Origin: Cryobacterium sp. HLT2-28
GTDB lineage: Bacteria; Actinomycetota; Actinomycetes; Actinomycetales; Microbacteriaceae
Assembly (NCBI RefSeq): GCF_004402495.1
Contig: NZ_SOFH01000011.1
Span: 62,001-126,000 of the forward strand
DNA: 64,000 nt
Direction of reading: 5' to 3'
The notes below the pieces were generated by a model. That model was not told the origin of the DNA. It searched no databases and worked only from the letters and a program-made list of their open reading frames with translations. The translations under genes and the position numbers were made by a program. Of this stretch, positions 27,157-35,642 are shown piece after piece (the stretch's first letter is position 1; every line of letters begins with the position of its first letter).

Positions 27157-28236
27157 CTAGTAGGTGATCACCACGCGGCCGTCGATCTTGCCGTGCTTCA
27201 TCTCGTCGAAGACGTCGTTGATCTCGTCGAGGCCGCGGGTGGTCACGGTCGGGTGGATCAGGCCGCGGGTGAAGAAGTCCAGCGCCTCGGCCATGTCCTT
27301 GCGGGTGCCCACGATCGAGCCTCGGATGGTCAGCCCCTTGAGCACGATGTCGAAGATCGGCGCCGGGAAGTCGCCCGGCGGCAGCCCGTTGAAGACGATC
27401 GTCCCGCCGCGGCGCACCTCCCCGATCGCGTGCGCGAACGCCCGCGGGTGCACGGCCGTGACGAGCACGGCGTGGGCTCCGCCGGTCTCTCGCTGGATGA
27501 CCTCGATCGGGTCCTCGTTCATCGCGTTCACGGTCAGTTCCGCGCCGTGCAGGCGGGCCAGGGCGAGTTTGTCGTCGGCCACGTCCACGGCGACGACACG
27601 GAGGCCCATCGCCTTCGCGTACTGCACGGCCAGGTGGCCGAGCCCGCCGATGCCGGAGATGACGACCCATTGGCCCGGCTTGGCCTCGGTCATTTTGAGG
27701 CCCTTGTAGACGGTGACGCCCGCGCAGAGAACCGGGGCGACGGCGACGAGGTCCATGCCCTCTGGAATGCGAACGGCGAAGCGGGAGTCGACCAGCATGT
27801 ACTGGCCGAACGACCCGTCCACGCTGTAGCCGCCGTTCTGCTGCTGTTCGCACAGGGTTTCCCAACCGGTCTGGCAGTATTCGCAGCTGCCGCACGCCGA
27901 CCAGAGCCAGGCGTTCCCGACGACGTCGCCGACCGCGAGGTCGGTGACGCCCTCGCCGAGGGCGACGACCGTGCCGACACCTTCGTGGCCGGGGATGAAC
28001 GGCGGGCTGGGCTTGACCGGCCAGTCGCCCTCGACCGCGTGCAGGTCGGTGTGGCAGACGCCGGTGCTGATGAGTTTCACGAGGGCCTGGCCGGGCTCGG
28101 GCGTGGGGATCCGGACATCCTCGATGGCCAGGTCGTGGCCGAAGGTCCTGACCACGGCGGCCTGCATGGTCGTAAGGGTGTTGGTTCCCGGCGTCTCGCG
28201 GCCGGTCTCGCGGGTGGTCGTTTCAGTCAATGTCAT
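27157..28236 (-). CDS. zinc-dependent alcohol dehydrogenase, AdhP/AdhA type
   Basis: Medium-chain dehydrogenase of 359 residues. Catalytic zinc ligands are Cys61 and His in GVCHTDLHA/GHEGVG plus the later Cys in PVLCAGVTVY; the structural zinc site is CGSCEYCQTGWETLC. The NAD motif is ISGIGGLGHLAVQYA. ATG 28236 is chosen because AGGGAG lies seven bases upstream; it gives a Thr/Glu-rich extension of 23 residues before MQAAVVRTF, where most relatives begin. It likely oxidises ethanol or reduces acetaldehyde. A palindrome GCAACGTTGC at 28311-28320 in the promoter region may be an operator. Confidence 0.9.
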   Translation of the reverse strand: MTLTETTTRETGRETPGTNTLTTMQAAVVRTFGHDLAIEDVRIPTPEPGQALVKLISTGVCHTDLHAVEGDWPVKPSPPFIPGHEGVGTVVALGEGVTDLAVGDVVGNAWLWSACGSCEYCQTGWETLCEQQQNGGYSVDGSFGQYMLVDSRFAVRIPEGMDLVAVAPVLCAGVTVYKGLKMTEAKPGQWVVISGIGGLGHLAVQYAKAMGLRVVAVDVADDKLALARLHGAELTVNAMNEDPIEVIQRETGGAHAVLVTAVHPRAFAHAIGEVRRGGTIVFNGLPPGDFPAPIFDIVLKGLTIRGSIVGTRKDMAEALDFFTRGLIHPTVTTRGLDEINDVFDEMKHGKIDGRVVITY

Positions 28237-28284
28237 TGCTTCACTCCCTAGTACGAACGTCATCGTCCGTGGTCCGAGGCTAGG

Positions 28285-28324
28285 TGGAGGTGCGTTGCGC
28301 GGGCTTGCGTGCAACGTTGCGCAC
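28285..28324 (-). promoter_or_regulatory. candidate operator near adh promoter
   Basis: Perfect 10-bp palindrome GCAACGTTGC at 28311-28320, with a related half (TGCGTTGCGC) about 20 bp closer to the gene. Spacing and form suit a dimeric repressor controlling the alcohol dehydrogenase gene; no regulator gene is adjacent. Confidence 0.45.
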
Positions 28325-28473
28325 ACCGTCACGGGTCCTGATGTCGCTGGTGGCGAGGCCACGCGCCGACCGGAGCAAGGGCATGTCGCACAGCCTTTGG
28401 ATGATCCGTCCAATGATTCGGGTCGCCGTGCCCGCTAGATTCGGGAAGACCCACCCACGGGGACCGGTTCCCC

Positions 28474-29673
28474 GTGTCCTCACTGAACGGAGCAGGCGTG
28501 CAGCAGATCGACGGGTCCGACCGGCCCCTCTCCCGTCCACTCGACGGCATCCTGGTCGCAGACTTCTCCCGGGTCCTGGCAGGTCCGCTCGCCACGATGA
28601 CGCTGGCCGACCTGGGGGCGCGGGTGATCAAGGTGGAGCGGCCGGGCAGCGGCGATGACACCCGCTCGTGGGGTCCACCGCATTCGGCAACCGGTGCCAC
28701 CTATTTCGAGGGCGTCAACCGCAACAAAGAATCCCTGACACTCGACCTGGCGGATGCCGCCGACCTCGCCGCCGCCCGACGGCTCGCTCTCCGCGCCGAC
28801 GTGCTCGTCGAGAACTTCAAACCGGGCGGGATGGACCGCCTCGGACTCGGCTACGGCGATCTGACGGAGGAGAATCCGGGGCTCATCTACGCGTCGATCA
28901 CCGGTTTCGGCAGCATCGGAGGGGCCGACCTGCTCGGCTACGACTTCATGGCGCAGGCGCTGGGCGGGCTGATGAGCATCACCGGTGACACGGACAATCC
29001 GATGAAGGCGGGCGTCGCCCTGGTCGACGTGCTCACCGCGAAGGACGCGACGATCGGAATCCTGGCCGCCTTGCACGCGCGGGCGACGACCGGGCTCGGT
29101 GCGCGACTGGAGCTGAACCTGTTGTCGAGCCTGCAGGGGGCACTCGCCAACCAGGCCCAGGCCTACCTCGGCGCCGGCGTCGAGCCCCGACGGATGGGCA
29201 ACGCCCACCCGTCCATCGTGCCGTATCAGCTGCTCGCCTGCGCCGATGGCCCGCTGGCGGTCGCCTGCGGAAACGACGGGCAGTTCGCCCGGCTCGCGGG
29301 GGTGCTCGGTGATCAGTGGCTGGCGTCGGATGAGCGGTTTGCGACGAACCAGGCCCGCGTCCACCACCGCGTGGAACTCGTGGACATCCTCGAGACGAGG
29401 CTCCGAGAGGCCCCGGCTCGTTCCTGGCACGAACGGCTCACCGCCGCGGGCGTCCCGGCCGGCCGGGTGTCCACCATCGCGGAGGGGATCGACCTGGCCG
29501 ATGCGCTGGGACTGGAACCCACCATCGAGGTGCAGGACGCGTCGGGCGTGACCGTGGGACGCCAGATCCGGCATCCGGTCAGCTGGACGCCGCCGTTGGC
29601 TCCGCGCACGGCCGCGCCACCGGCCCTGGGCGAGCACAGCTCTGCGATCCGCGCCTGGCTGGCTGCACCCTGA
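28474..29673 (+). CDS. CaiB/BaiF family CoA-transferase (candidate glutarate CoA-transferase)
   Basis: Class III CoA-transferase of 399 residues. The family segment LDGILVADFSRVLAGPLATM and the catalytic Asp in GYDFMAQALGG are present, and the length is normal. GTG 28474 is the longest start; GTG 28498, preceded by GGAG, is in frame and may be the true one. Relatives such as human SUGCT move CoA to glutarate. Its position three bases from the 3' end of the convergent PucR gene and near a glutaryl-CoA dehydrogenase gene suggests activation of glutarate with succinyl-CoA (inference). Confidence 0.85.
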   Translation: MSSLNGAGVQQIDGSDRPLSRPLDGILVADFSRVLAGPLATMTLADLGARVIKVERPGSGDDTRSWGPPHSATGATYFEGVNRNKESLTLDLADAADLAAARRLALRADVLVENFKPGGMDRLGLGYGDLTEENPGLIYASITGFGSIGGADLLGYDFMAQALGGLMSITGDTDNPMKAGVALVDVLTAKDATIGILAALHARATTGLGARLELNLLSSLQGALANQAQAYLGAGVEPRRMGNAHPSIVPYQLLACADGPLAVACGNDGQFARLAGVLGDQWLASDERFATNQARVHHRVELVDILETRLREAPARSWHERLTAAGVPAGRVSTIAEGIDLADALGLEPTIEVQDASGVTVGRQIRHPVSWTPPLAPRTAAPPALGEHSSAIRAWLAAP

Positions 29674-29676
29674 TCT

Positions 29677-31221
29677 TCAGCCGACGGGCGACCGATCGGC
29701 GCCGCGCAGGGCCAGCCACAGGTTGGCCGCGACGTCGGGGTCGTCGAGGTCCGCGTCGATGAGAGTGCTGGCGATCGCGATTCGGTGCCTCAGCGAGTTG
29801 CGGTGCAGGTCGAGGTCGCGGGCGGTGGCCTCCCATTGGCCGCGGTGGCGCAGGTAGCTGCGCACTGTTCCCACCAGATCCGACCTGGTGTAGCCCCTGA
29901 GCGCATCGACCCAGGCTTCGGAGCGAGGGTCGAGGGCGTCGACGAACGGGACGAGGTGCCCGGGCGAAGCCCGCCGGCAGGCCCGGCCGACCTCGGAGAC
30001 GGCGCCGGCGAGCTTGGCCAGGAGCAGCGGCTCGCTCAACGCCGCCGCGAATCGGCCCGGATCCACGGCCGGCTTGAACGTCCTGTCCGCGGCTGCCGGC
30101 GGTTGCTCCTCCCGCGGCGCCGTTGCGGCCGGTTCGGCATTCGGCTCCTCGATCACCAGATAGCAGAGACCCTCGACGGTGCATTTCAGCCCTGATCGCC
30201 GGATGCTGCGTCGCAGTTCCGCGGAATCCTCGCCCGGTGTGAGTGCGGCGACCAGGTCGGCCAGCTCGTCGACGCTGAGCAGGTCCACCCCCTCGCCCGT
30301 GACGGCCAGCAGTCGGGCCCGCTGCGTGAGCGGGGCGAGGCCGAGTTCGGCCGCGGCGATTCGCGCGGCATCGACATGACCGTGCAACAGCAGGGCCGCC
30401 GCGGTTCCGCGCAGGATCGTGTTGGCCCGGCTGAGCTCCCAGGCCTGCTGCACCGTGACCGACAGGAGCATGCAGCCGGTCAGCATGAGTTGGCGGTCGG
30501 AGGGGCGAAGCGGCCGCCCGGCCCCGACCGCAAGGAAGCCGGCCGTGCGCTGGTCCGCGATGATCGAGTACTCGACGACGTCGGTCCCCATCAGGGGGAA
30601 CGTGGCGGCCGTGTGGGTTCCGGCCAGGTTGAGCCGCGCCGTTTCTTCGCGCAGTTCCGGCAGCACCCGGCTTTCCGCCGGCGGCCAGATCGATTCCGCG
30701 GTTCCGTCTGCGGGGAGGTACACGGCCCAGCCGCCGAGTGCCTCGGCGAGTGCCTTGACGACGGATGCCGCTGCCCCCGGCCGCGTGGCCGCGCGTGCGA
30801 GCCCGGTCTGCAGACCGAGGTTCGCGGCGAATTCCGCCTGTTCCCTGGTTGCCAGGAGATCCCAGTAGGCCCGCGAGACCTGCATGAACGGCGTGCCATC
30901 CGGCACGATCAGCAGCGCCAGTTCGGCCTCCCGGCAGACCTCGACCAGTTCGGGGGGAACGGTGTCGGTGCCCGCGCCGAGTCCCAGGCCGAGCGCTGCG
31001 ACTCCCTTGTCGACGAGACGGCGGACGTATCGGCGCACCTGATCGCCGCCTCCGGAGAGGGGGATCCCCGTGGTCAGCAGAAGCTCACCGCCGCCGAGGT
31101 ACGGTGTCGGGTCATCCAGCTCCGAGATGTGCACTCCGGTGAGGATGCGGCCGACGGGGCGCCCTTCGGCTGCCCAGTGGAGATCGTTTCCCAGTCGTTC
31201 CTGAAGCTGCGTCAGGCTCAT
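29677..31221 (-). CDS. PucR-family transcriptional regulator
   Basis: Regulator of 514 residues. The N-terminal PucR domain is seen in ISELDDPTPYLGGGELLLTTG and the C-terminal helix-turn-helix (HTH_30) in GQWEATARDLDLHRNSLRHR followed by LDDPDVAANLWLALR. PucR-type proteins activate catabolic genes for purines, GABA and amino acids. ATG 31221 is used; GTG 31230 is a close alternative. It is divergent from the aminotransferase gene, 126 bases apart, and is the obvious candidate to control the aminotransferase-dehydrogenase operon, as GabR does in Corynebacterium. Confidence 0.88.
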   Translation of the reverse strand: MSLTQLQERLGNDLHWAAEGRPVGRILTGVHISELDDPTPYLGGGELLLTTGIPLSGGGDQVRRYVRRLVDKGVAALGLGLGAGTDTVPPELVEVCREAELALLIVPDGTPFMQVSRAYWDLLATREQAEFAANLGLQTGLARAATRPGAAASVVKALAEALGGWAVYLPADGTAESIWPPAESRVLPELREETARLNLAGTHTAATFPLMGTDVVEYSIIADQRTAGFLAVGAGRPLRPSDRQLMLTGCMLLSVTVQQAWELSRANTILRGTAAALLLHGHVDAARIAAAELGLAPLTQRARLLAVTGEGVDLLSVDELADLVAALTPGEDSAELRRSIRRSGLKCTVEGLCYLVIEEPNAEPAATAPREEQPPAAADRTFKPAVDPGRFAAALSEPLLLAKLAGAVSEVGRACRRASPGHLVPFVDALDPRSEAWVDALRGYTRSDLVGTVRSYLRHRGQWEATARDLDLHRNSLRHRIAIASTLIDADLDDPDVAANLWLALRGADRSPVG

Positions 31222-31335
31222 TGTCGCCACGTGGGGGCCCTTTCGACTCTGAAACGGGGAATACCTTGGACACTCTAGCCAAGACCCGGCAGGTTCCTGG
31301 ACGCTTCGCACGATGTGGGGCGTGATGCCCTCGCC

Positions 31336-31341
31336 TACATT
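31336..31341 (+). promoter_or_regulatory. -10 of a probably leaderless promoter
   Basis: TACATT lies six bases before ATG 31348, so transcription would start at or next to the A of the start codon. The gene also lacks a ribosome site, which agrees with a leaderless transcript. Confidence 0.55.
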
Positions 31342-31347
31342 TGGGCG

Positions 31348-32718
31348 ATGGACACAGCGACCGTTCCCCAATCCCGTCTACTCCGCACCGTGATTCCGGG
31401 GCCCCGGTCCTCGGCTTTGCACGCCGAACGGGTGCAGCAGGTCTCGAGCGGGTTCGGGATCGCCCTGCCGGTGTTCATCGACCGGGCCGAGGGCGGCATC
31501 CTGCGGGACGTCGACGGCAACCGGATCATCGACTTCGCTTCGGGCATCGCGGTCACCAGCGTCGGAGCCGCCAACCCGCTCGTGCAGGCCCGGGTCGCCG
31601 AGCAGCTGGACCGCTTCACCCACACCTGTTTCATGGTCACCGAGTACGACTCGTTCACCGCGGTCTGCTCCTGGCTGAACGCCCACACTCCCGGCGACTT
31701 CGACAAGCGCACGGCGCTGTTCTCCACCGGCGCCGAGGCCGTGGAGAACGCCGTCAAGATCGCGCGGGCCGCGACGGGCCGGGCGAAGGTCCTCGTCTTC
31801 GACGACGCGTACCACGGACGGTCCCTGCTGACCATGGCCATGACAGCGAAGGACAATCCGTACAAGGTCAGCTTCGGACCCTTCCCCACTGAGATCGTGC
31901 GTGCGCCGATGGCGGCTCCGCTGCGCTGGCCGAGCGGCGCGGAGAATGCCACGACGGATGCGCTCGCCCGGGTGGAGGCGATCCTGGCCGAGCAGGGCCC
32001 CGCGACCTTCGCCGCCATGGTGATCGAGCCGATCCAGGGCGAGGGCGGGTTCATCGTGCCCGCGCCCGGATTCCTGGCCGGGCTCCGAGACCTGGCGACC
32101 CGGCACGGCATCGTCTTCGTGCTCGACGAGGTGCAGGCCGGGATGGGACGCACCGGCACGATGTTCGCCAGCGAGCACGAGGGCGTCGCCGGGGACCTCC
32201 TCGTCACGGGCAAGGCGCTCGGCGGGGGGCTGCCGCTGACCGCCGTGACCGGGCGCGCGGAGCTGATGAACGCCGTGCACACCGGTGGACTGGGCGGCAC
32301 CTACGCCGGCAACCCGCTGGCCTGCGCGGCCGCGCTCGGCGTCTTCGAGGCGTTCGAGAACGGGGACCTGCTGGCCGGGGCGCTGCGGATCGAGAGGACC
32401 GCCCGCCGCATCCTGGAGCCGCTCGTGGCCGAGGATTCCCCGATCGTCGACTTCCGCGGGCGCGGCGCCATGCTCGCGATCGAATTCGCCGACCGGGAGA
32501 CCCTCGAGCCGCGCCCCGAGCTCGCCACCGCGGTCGCCGCGCGCTGCCACCAGCAGGGGGTGCTCGTGCTCGTCTGCGGAACCTACGGCAACGTCATCCG
32601 TCTGCTTCCCCCGCTCGTCATCGGCCAGGATCTGCTCGAAGACGGGCTCCTCGTGCTGCGGGGAGCCGTCGAGTCCGTCTACGCCGAGCAGTCCGTCGGC
32701 GCGGCGGTGCACGCGTGA
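31348..32718 (+). CDS. gabT: class III aminotransferase, GabT/DavT-like
   Basis: PLP enzyme of 456 residues. It shows the cofactor region FSTGAEAVENAVKIAR and DDAYHGRSLL, the Asp in VLDEVQAGMGRTG and the Schiff-base Lys in VTGKALGGGLPL. It moves the omega-amino group of 4-aminobutyrate or 5-aminovalerate to 2-oxoglutarate. The following aldehyde dehydrogenase overlaps by 4 bases. The presence of a glutaryl-CoA dehydrogenase-like gene favours 5-aminovalerate over GABA as the true substrate, though both are usual for this family. Confidence 0.9.
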   Translation: MDTATVPQSRLLRTVIPGPRSSALHAERVQQVSSGFGIALPVFIDRAEGGILRDVDGNRIIDFASGIAVTSVGAANPLVQARVAEQLDRFTHTCFMVTEYDSFTAVCSWLNAHTPGDFDKRTALFSTGAEAVENAVKIARAATGRAKVLVFDDAYHGRSLLTMAMTAKDNPYKVSFGPFPTEIVRAPMAAPLRWPSGAENATTDALARVEAILAEQGPATFAAMVIEPIQGEGGFIVPAPGFLAGLRDLATRHGIVFVLDEVQAGMGRTGTMFASEHEGVAGDLLVTGKALGGGLPLTAVTGRAELMNAVHTGGLGGTYAGNPLACAAALGVFEAFENGDLLAGALRIERTARRILEPLVAEDSPIVDFRGRGAMLAIEFADRETLEPRPELATAVAARCHQQGVLVLVCGTYGNVIRLLPPLVIGQDLLEDGLLVLRGAVESVYAEQSVGAAVHA

Positions 32719-34292
32719 ACGGGCCCGTGGCACCGGCAGCCGACCCCGGCGTTGAGCCCGGCGTCGACCCGAGCTTCGACCCGCGCACGGGGGAGCAGCA
32801 CGGCAGCGTCCCGCACACCGCGCCCGAACAGGTCGCCGAGATCCTGCGGCGGGCGCTGGGCGCGGCTCCCCGCATCGCCGGCACCAGCCCCGCGACCCGG
32901 GAGGCCTGGCTCGCCGCGGTCGCGGACGCCCTCAGGTCCCACGAGGACGAACTGGTGCAGCTCGCCGGCGAGGAGACCGGCCTCGGCGCGGACCGGTTGC
33001 GCGGCGAACTCGCCAAGTGCGCCGCCAGCACCGTCTTCTACGGCGCGGTCGCGGCCGAGGGTAGCTACCTGGGCGCCGGCACCGAGGGCATCGGCGGCGA
33101 TTCCACCCTGTCCCGGTGGAACATCCCGGTCGGCCCGGTCGCGGTGTTCGGAGCCAGCAACTTCCCGTTCGGGTTCGGAGTGATCGGCCACGACGTGGCT
33201 TCGGCGCTCGGCGCCGGCTGCCCCGTCGTCGTCAAGGCGCACCCGGCCCACCCGCGCCTCAGCGTGCGGCTGGCGGAGCTGGTCGCCGACGCCCTCGACC
33301 GGGCCGGGGCCCCCGTGGGCAGTTACGCCCTCGTCGTCGGCTTCGACGCGGGACTCCAGCTCGTCGACGCCGCGGAGATCACCGCGGTCGCGTTCACCGG
33401 CAGCCAGGGCGGCGGGATGGCGCTCGTGGAACGCGCCGCCGCGCGCGGCGTGCCGGTCTTCGCCGAGATGGGCACCGTGAACCCGGTCTTCGTCACGACG
33501 GATGCCGCGGCCGACAGCGCGGGGATCGCGGCCGGCTTCGTCGGCTCCTTCACCCTCGGGGCAGGCCAGTTCTGCACCAAGCCCGGGCTGCTCTTCGCGC
33601 CCGCCGGTGCCGGCATCTTCGACGCCGTGCGGGCGCAGCTCGGGCAGGTACCCCGGGCCCCGTTGCTGACGGCCGGGATCGCGCGCGGCTACCGGGCGGG
33701 TCTGGCCGGCCTCGCCAGGGCCGCCGAGGCCACCGGCACCGGCGCCGAGGCCACCGGCGCCGAGGCCACCGGCGCCGAAGCCGCGGACACCTTCCTCGAC
33801 CCCGCCGACGGTTACGCGGCCGACCCGCAGGCCTTCCTGGTGCGGGTGGAGCAACTGCACCCCGGCTCGCGCCTGCTGGAGGAGTGCTTCGGCCCGGTCG
33901 CGCTCATCTGCGAATACGCGGACGCCGCCGGGGCGCTCGACGCCCTCGTCCGGCTGCAGCCTAGCCTGGTCGCCTCAGTCTTCACCGGCGGTCCCGGCGA
34001 CCCGGAATCGGCGGGGGTCGTCGCCCGGTTGCTCGGCCAGGTCGGCCGGGTCGCGCTGAACGCGTGGCCGACCGGAGTGGCCACCAGCTGGTCCATGCAG
34101 CACGGCGGGCCGTGGCCGGCCACCTCCCGGTCCGACGCGACCAGCGTCGGCGCGGGCGCGCTGGACCGATTCGTGCGGCCGGTCGCGGTGCAGAATGCCG
34201 ATCCGGCGCACCTGCCGGCGGCCCTTCACCCCGACAACCCGTGGCGCATTCCCCGGCGCATCGACGGCCGCCTGACGCTGCCCACAGCCTGA
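32715..34292 (+). CDS. NADP-type aldehyde dehydrogenase (semialdehyde dehydrogenase)
   Basis: Aldehyde dehydrogenase of 525 residues, closest in pattern to the 2-oxoglutaric-semialdehyde dehydrogenase group: VFGASNFPFGFGVIGHD, the general base in FAEMGTVNPVF and the catalytic Cys in GAGQFCTKPG. GTG 32715 overlaps the aminotransferase stop. In context it would oxidise glutarate semialdehyde to glutarate. A loop near residues 337-356 is a run of ATGAE repeats encoded by tandem 15-bp units, absent from relatives I know. Confidence 0.88.
   Translation: MNGPVAPAADPGVEPGVDPSFDPRTGEQHGSVPHTAPEQVAEILRRALGAAPRIAGTSPATREAWLAAVADALRSHEDELVQLAGEETGLGADRLRGELAKCAASTVFYGAVAAEGSYLGAGTEGIGGDSTLSRWNIPVGPVAVFGASNFPFGFGVIGHDVASALGAGCPVVVKAHPAHPRLSVRLAELVADALDRAGAPVGSYALVVGFDAGLQLVDAAEITAVAFTGSQGGGMALVERAAARGVPVFAEMGTVNPVFVTTDAAADSAGIAAGFVGSFTLGAGQFCTKPGLLFAPAGAGIFDAVRAQLGQVPRAPLLTAGIARGYRAGLAGLARAAEATGTGAEATGAEATGAEAADTFLDPADGYAADPQAFLVRVEQLHPGSRLLEECFGPVALICEYADAAGALDALVRLQPSLVASVFTGGPGDPESAGVVARLLGQVGRVALNAWPTGVATSWSMQHGGPWPATSRSDATSVGAGALDRFVRPVAVQNADPAHLPAALHPDNPWRIPRRIDGRLTLPTA
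33723..33782. repeat. 15-bp coding tandem repeat in the aldehyde dehydrogenase gene
   Basis: GCCGAGGCCACCGGC occurs at 33723, 33744 and 33759, with a partial fourth unit. The product is a surface-type Ala/Thr/Gly/Glu loop. Confidence 0.85.
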
Positions 34293-34354
34293 CTGCGCAC
34301 GCACCAGACACCGCGCACCCTGACTTCCGGCACCACCCGACGAAAGCGAATCCC

Positions 34355-35584
34355 ATGACTGATCTCTCGACCCATCTCGAACCCGCACTGTCCGACTCTC
34401 CCGCCGGCATCGTCGGCGCGCCCCCGATCGACACCTCGGACCTGATCGACATCGACTCCCTGCTCACCGCCGAGGAGGTGGCCCTGCGCGCTTCGGTGCG
34501 TGCCTTCGTCGATTCGACCATCCGGCCGAATATCGCCGGCTGGTACGAGAACGCGGTCTTCCCCCTGGAGATCGTGCCCGAGATGGCCAGGCTGGGCCTG
34601 CTCGGAATGCACCTGAAGGGCTACGGCTGCCCCGGCCGCAGCGCCGTCGAGTACGGGCTGGCCGCGCTGGAACTCGAGGCCGGGGACTCGGGCCTGCGCA
34701 CCTTCGTGAGCGTGCAGGGATCCCTCGCCATGAGCGCGATCCACAAGCACGGCTCGGAGGAGCAGAAGAACGAATGGCTGCCGGGGATGGCGGCCGGCGA
34801 ATACATCGGATGCTTCGGGCTGACCGAACCGAACTCGGGCTCAGACCCCAGCAGCATGACCACCTTCGCCCGCCGTGACGGCGACGACTGGGTGATCACC
34901 GGCACGAAGCGCTGGATCGGGCTGGCCGCCGTCGCCCAGGTGGCCGTGATCTGGGCGATGACCGACGACGGGGTGCGCGGATTCGTCGTGCCGACCGAGA
35001 CGGCCGGGTTCACGGCCACCGTGATCGGCCCGAAACTCTCCATGCGGGCCTCCATCCAGTGCGAGATCGACCTGGACAACGTGCGCCTGCCCGCCTCGGC
35101 GGTGCTGCCGAAGGCCAGGGGGCTGAGCGGCCCGTTCGCCTGCCTGAACGAGGCGCGCTACGGCATCATCTGGGGTGTCATGGGTGCGGCGCGAGACAGC
35201 TACCTCACCGCCCTGGCCTACGCCGGCGAGCGGATGCAGTTCGACAAGCCACTGGCCGGCTACCAGCTGACCCAGCAGAAGCTCGTCGACATGGCGCTGG
35301 AGATCAACAAGGGCACGTTGCTCGCCCTGCACCTCGGCCGGCTCAAGGACGCCGGAACGCTGAAGCCGCACCAGATCTCGATCGGCAAACTGGGCAACAC
35401 GCGTGAGGCGATCACGATCTGCCGCGAGGCTCGCACGGTGCTCGGCGGCAACGGCATCACGTTGGATTACTCCCCGTTGCGCCATGCGAACAACCTCGAG
35501 AGCGTGCGCACCTATGAGGGCACCGACGAGGTGCACACGCTCGTCATCGGCAACCACATCACCGGAATCCCGGCCTTCCGCTGA
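34355..35584 (+). CDS. gcdH: acyl-CoA dehydrogenase, glutaryl-CoA dehydrogenase-like
   Basis: Flavoenzyme of 409 residues. It has the family segments GCFGLTEPNSGSDPSSM and GTKRWIGLA, and the glutaryl-CoA dehydrogenase hallmark CLNEARYGIIWGVMGAARDSY. The catalytic base is the Glu in RTYEGTDEVH. It should convert glutaryl-CoA to crotonyl-CoA and CO2. ATG 34355 is chosen although its ribosome site is weak; the frame upstream is a shadow of the aldehyde dehydrogenase. Together with the aminotransferase, semialdehyde dehydrogenase and CoA-transferase it completes a 5-aminovalerate to crotonyl-CoA route. Confidence 0.88.
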   Translation: MTDLSTHLEPALSDSPAGIVGAPPIDTSDLIDIDSLLTAEEVALRASVRAFVDSTIRPNIAGWYENAVFPLEIVPEMARLGLLGMHLKGYGCPGRSAVEYGLAALELEAGDSGLRTFVSVQGSLAMSAIHKHGSEEQKNEWLPGMAAGEYIGCFGLTEPNSGSDPSSMTTFARRDGDDWVITGTKRWIGLAAVAQVAVIWAMTDDGVRGFVVPTETAGFTATVIGPKLSMRASIQCEIDLDNVRLPASAVLPKARGLSGPFACLNEARYGIIWGVMGAARDSYLTALAYAGERMQFDKPLAGYQLTQQKLVDMALEINKGTLLALHLGRLKDAGTLKPHQISIGKLGNTREAITICREARTVLGGNGITLDYSPLRHANNLESVRTYEGTDEVHTLVIGNHITGIPAFR

Positions 35585-35642
35585 GCTTCCGTCCCCGGTT
35601 CCACCCGCATTGAACACCCCACTCATCATCAAAGGAGATCGA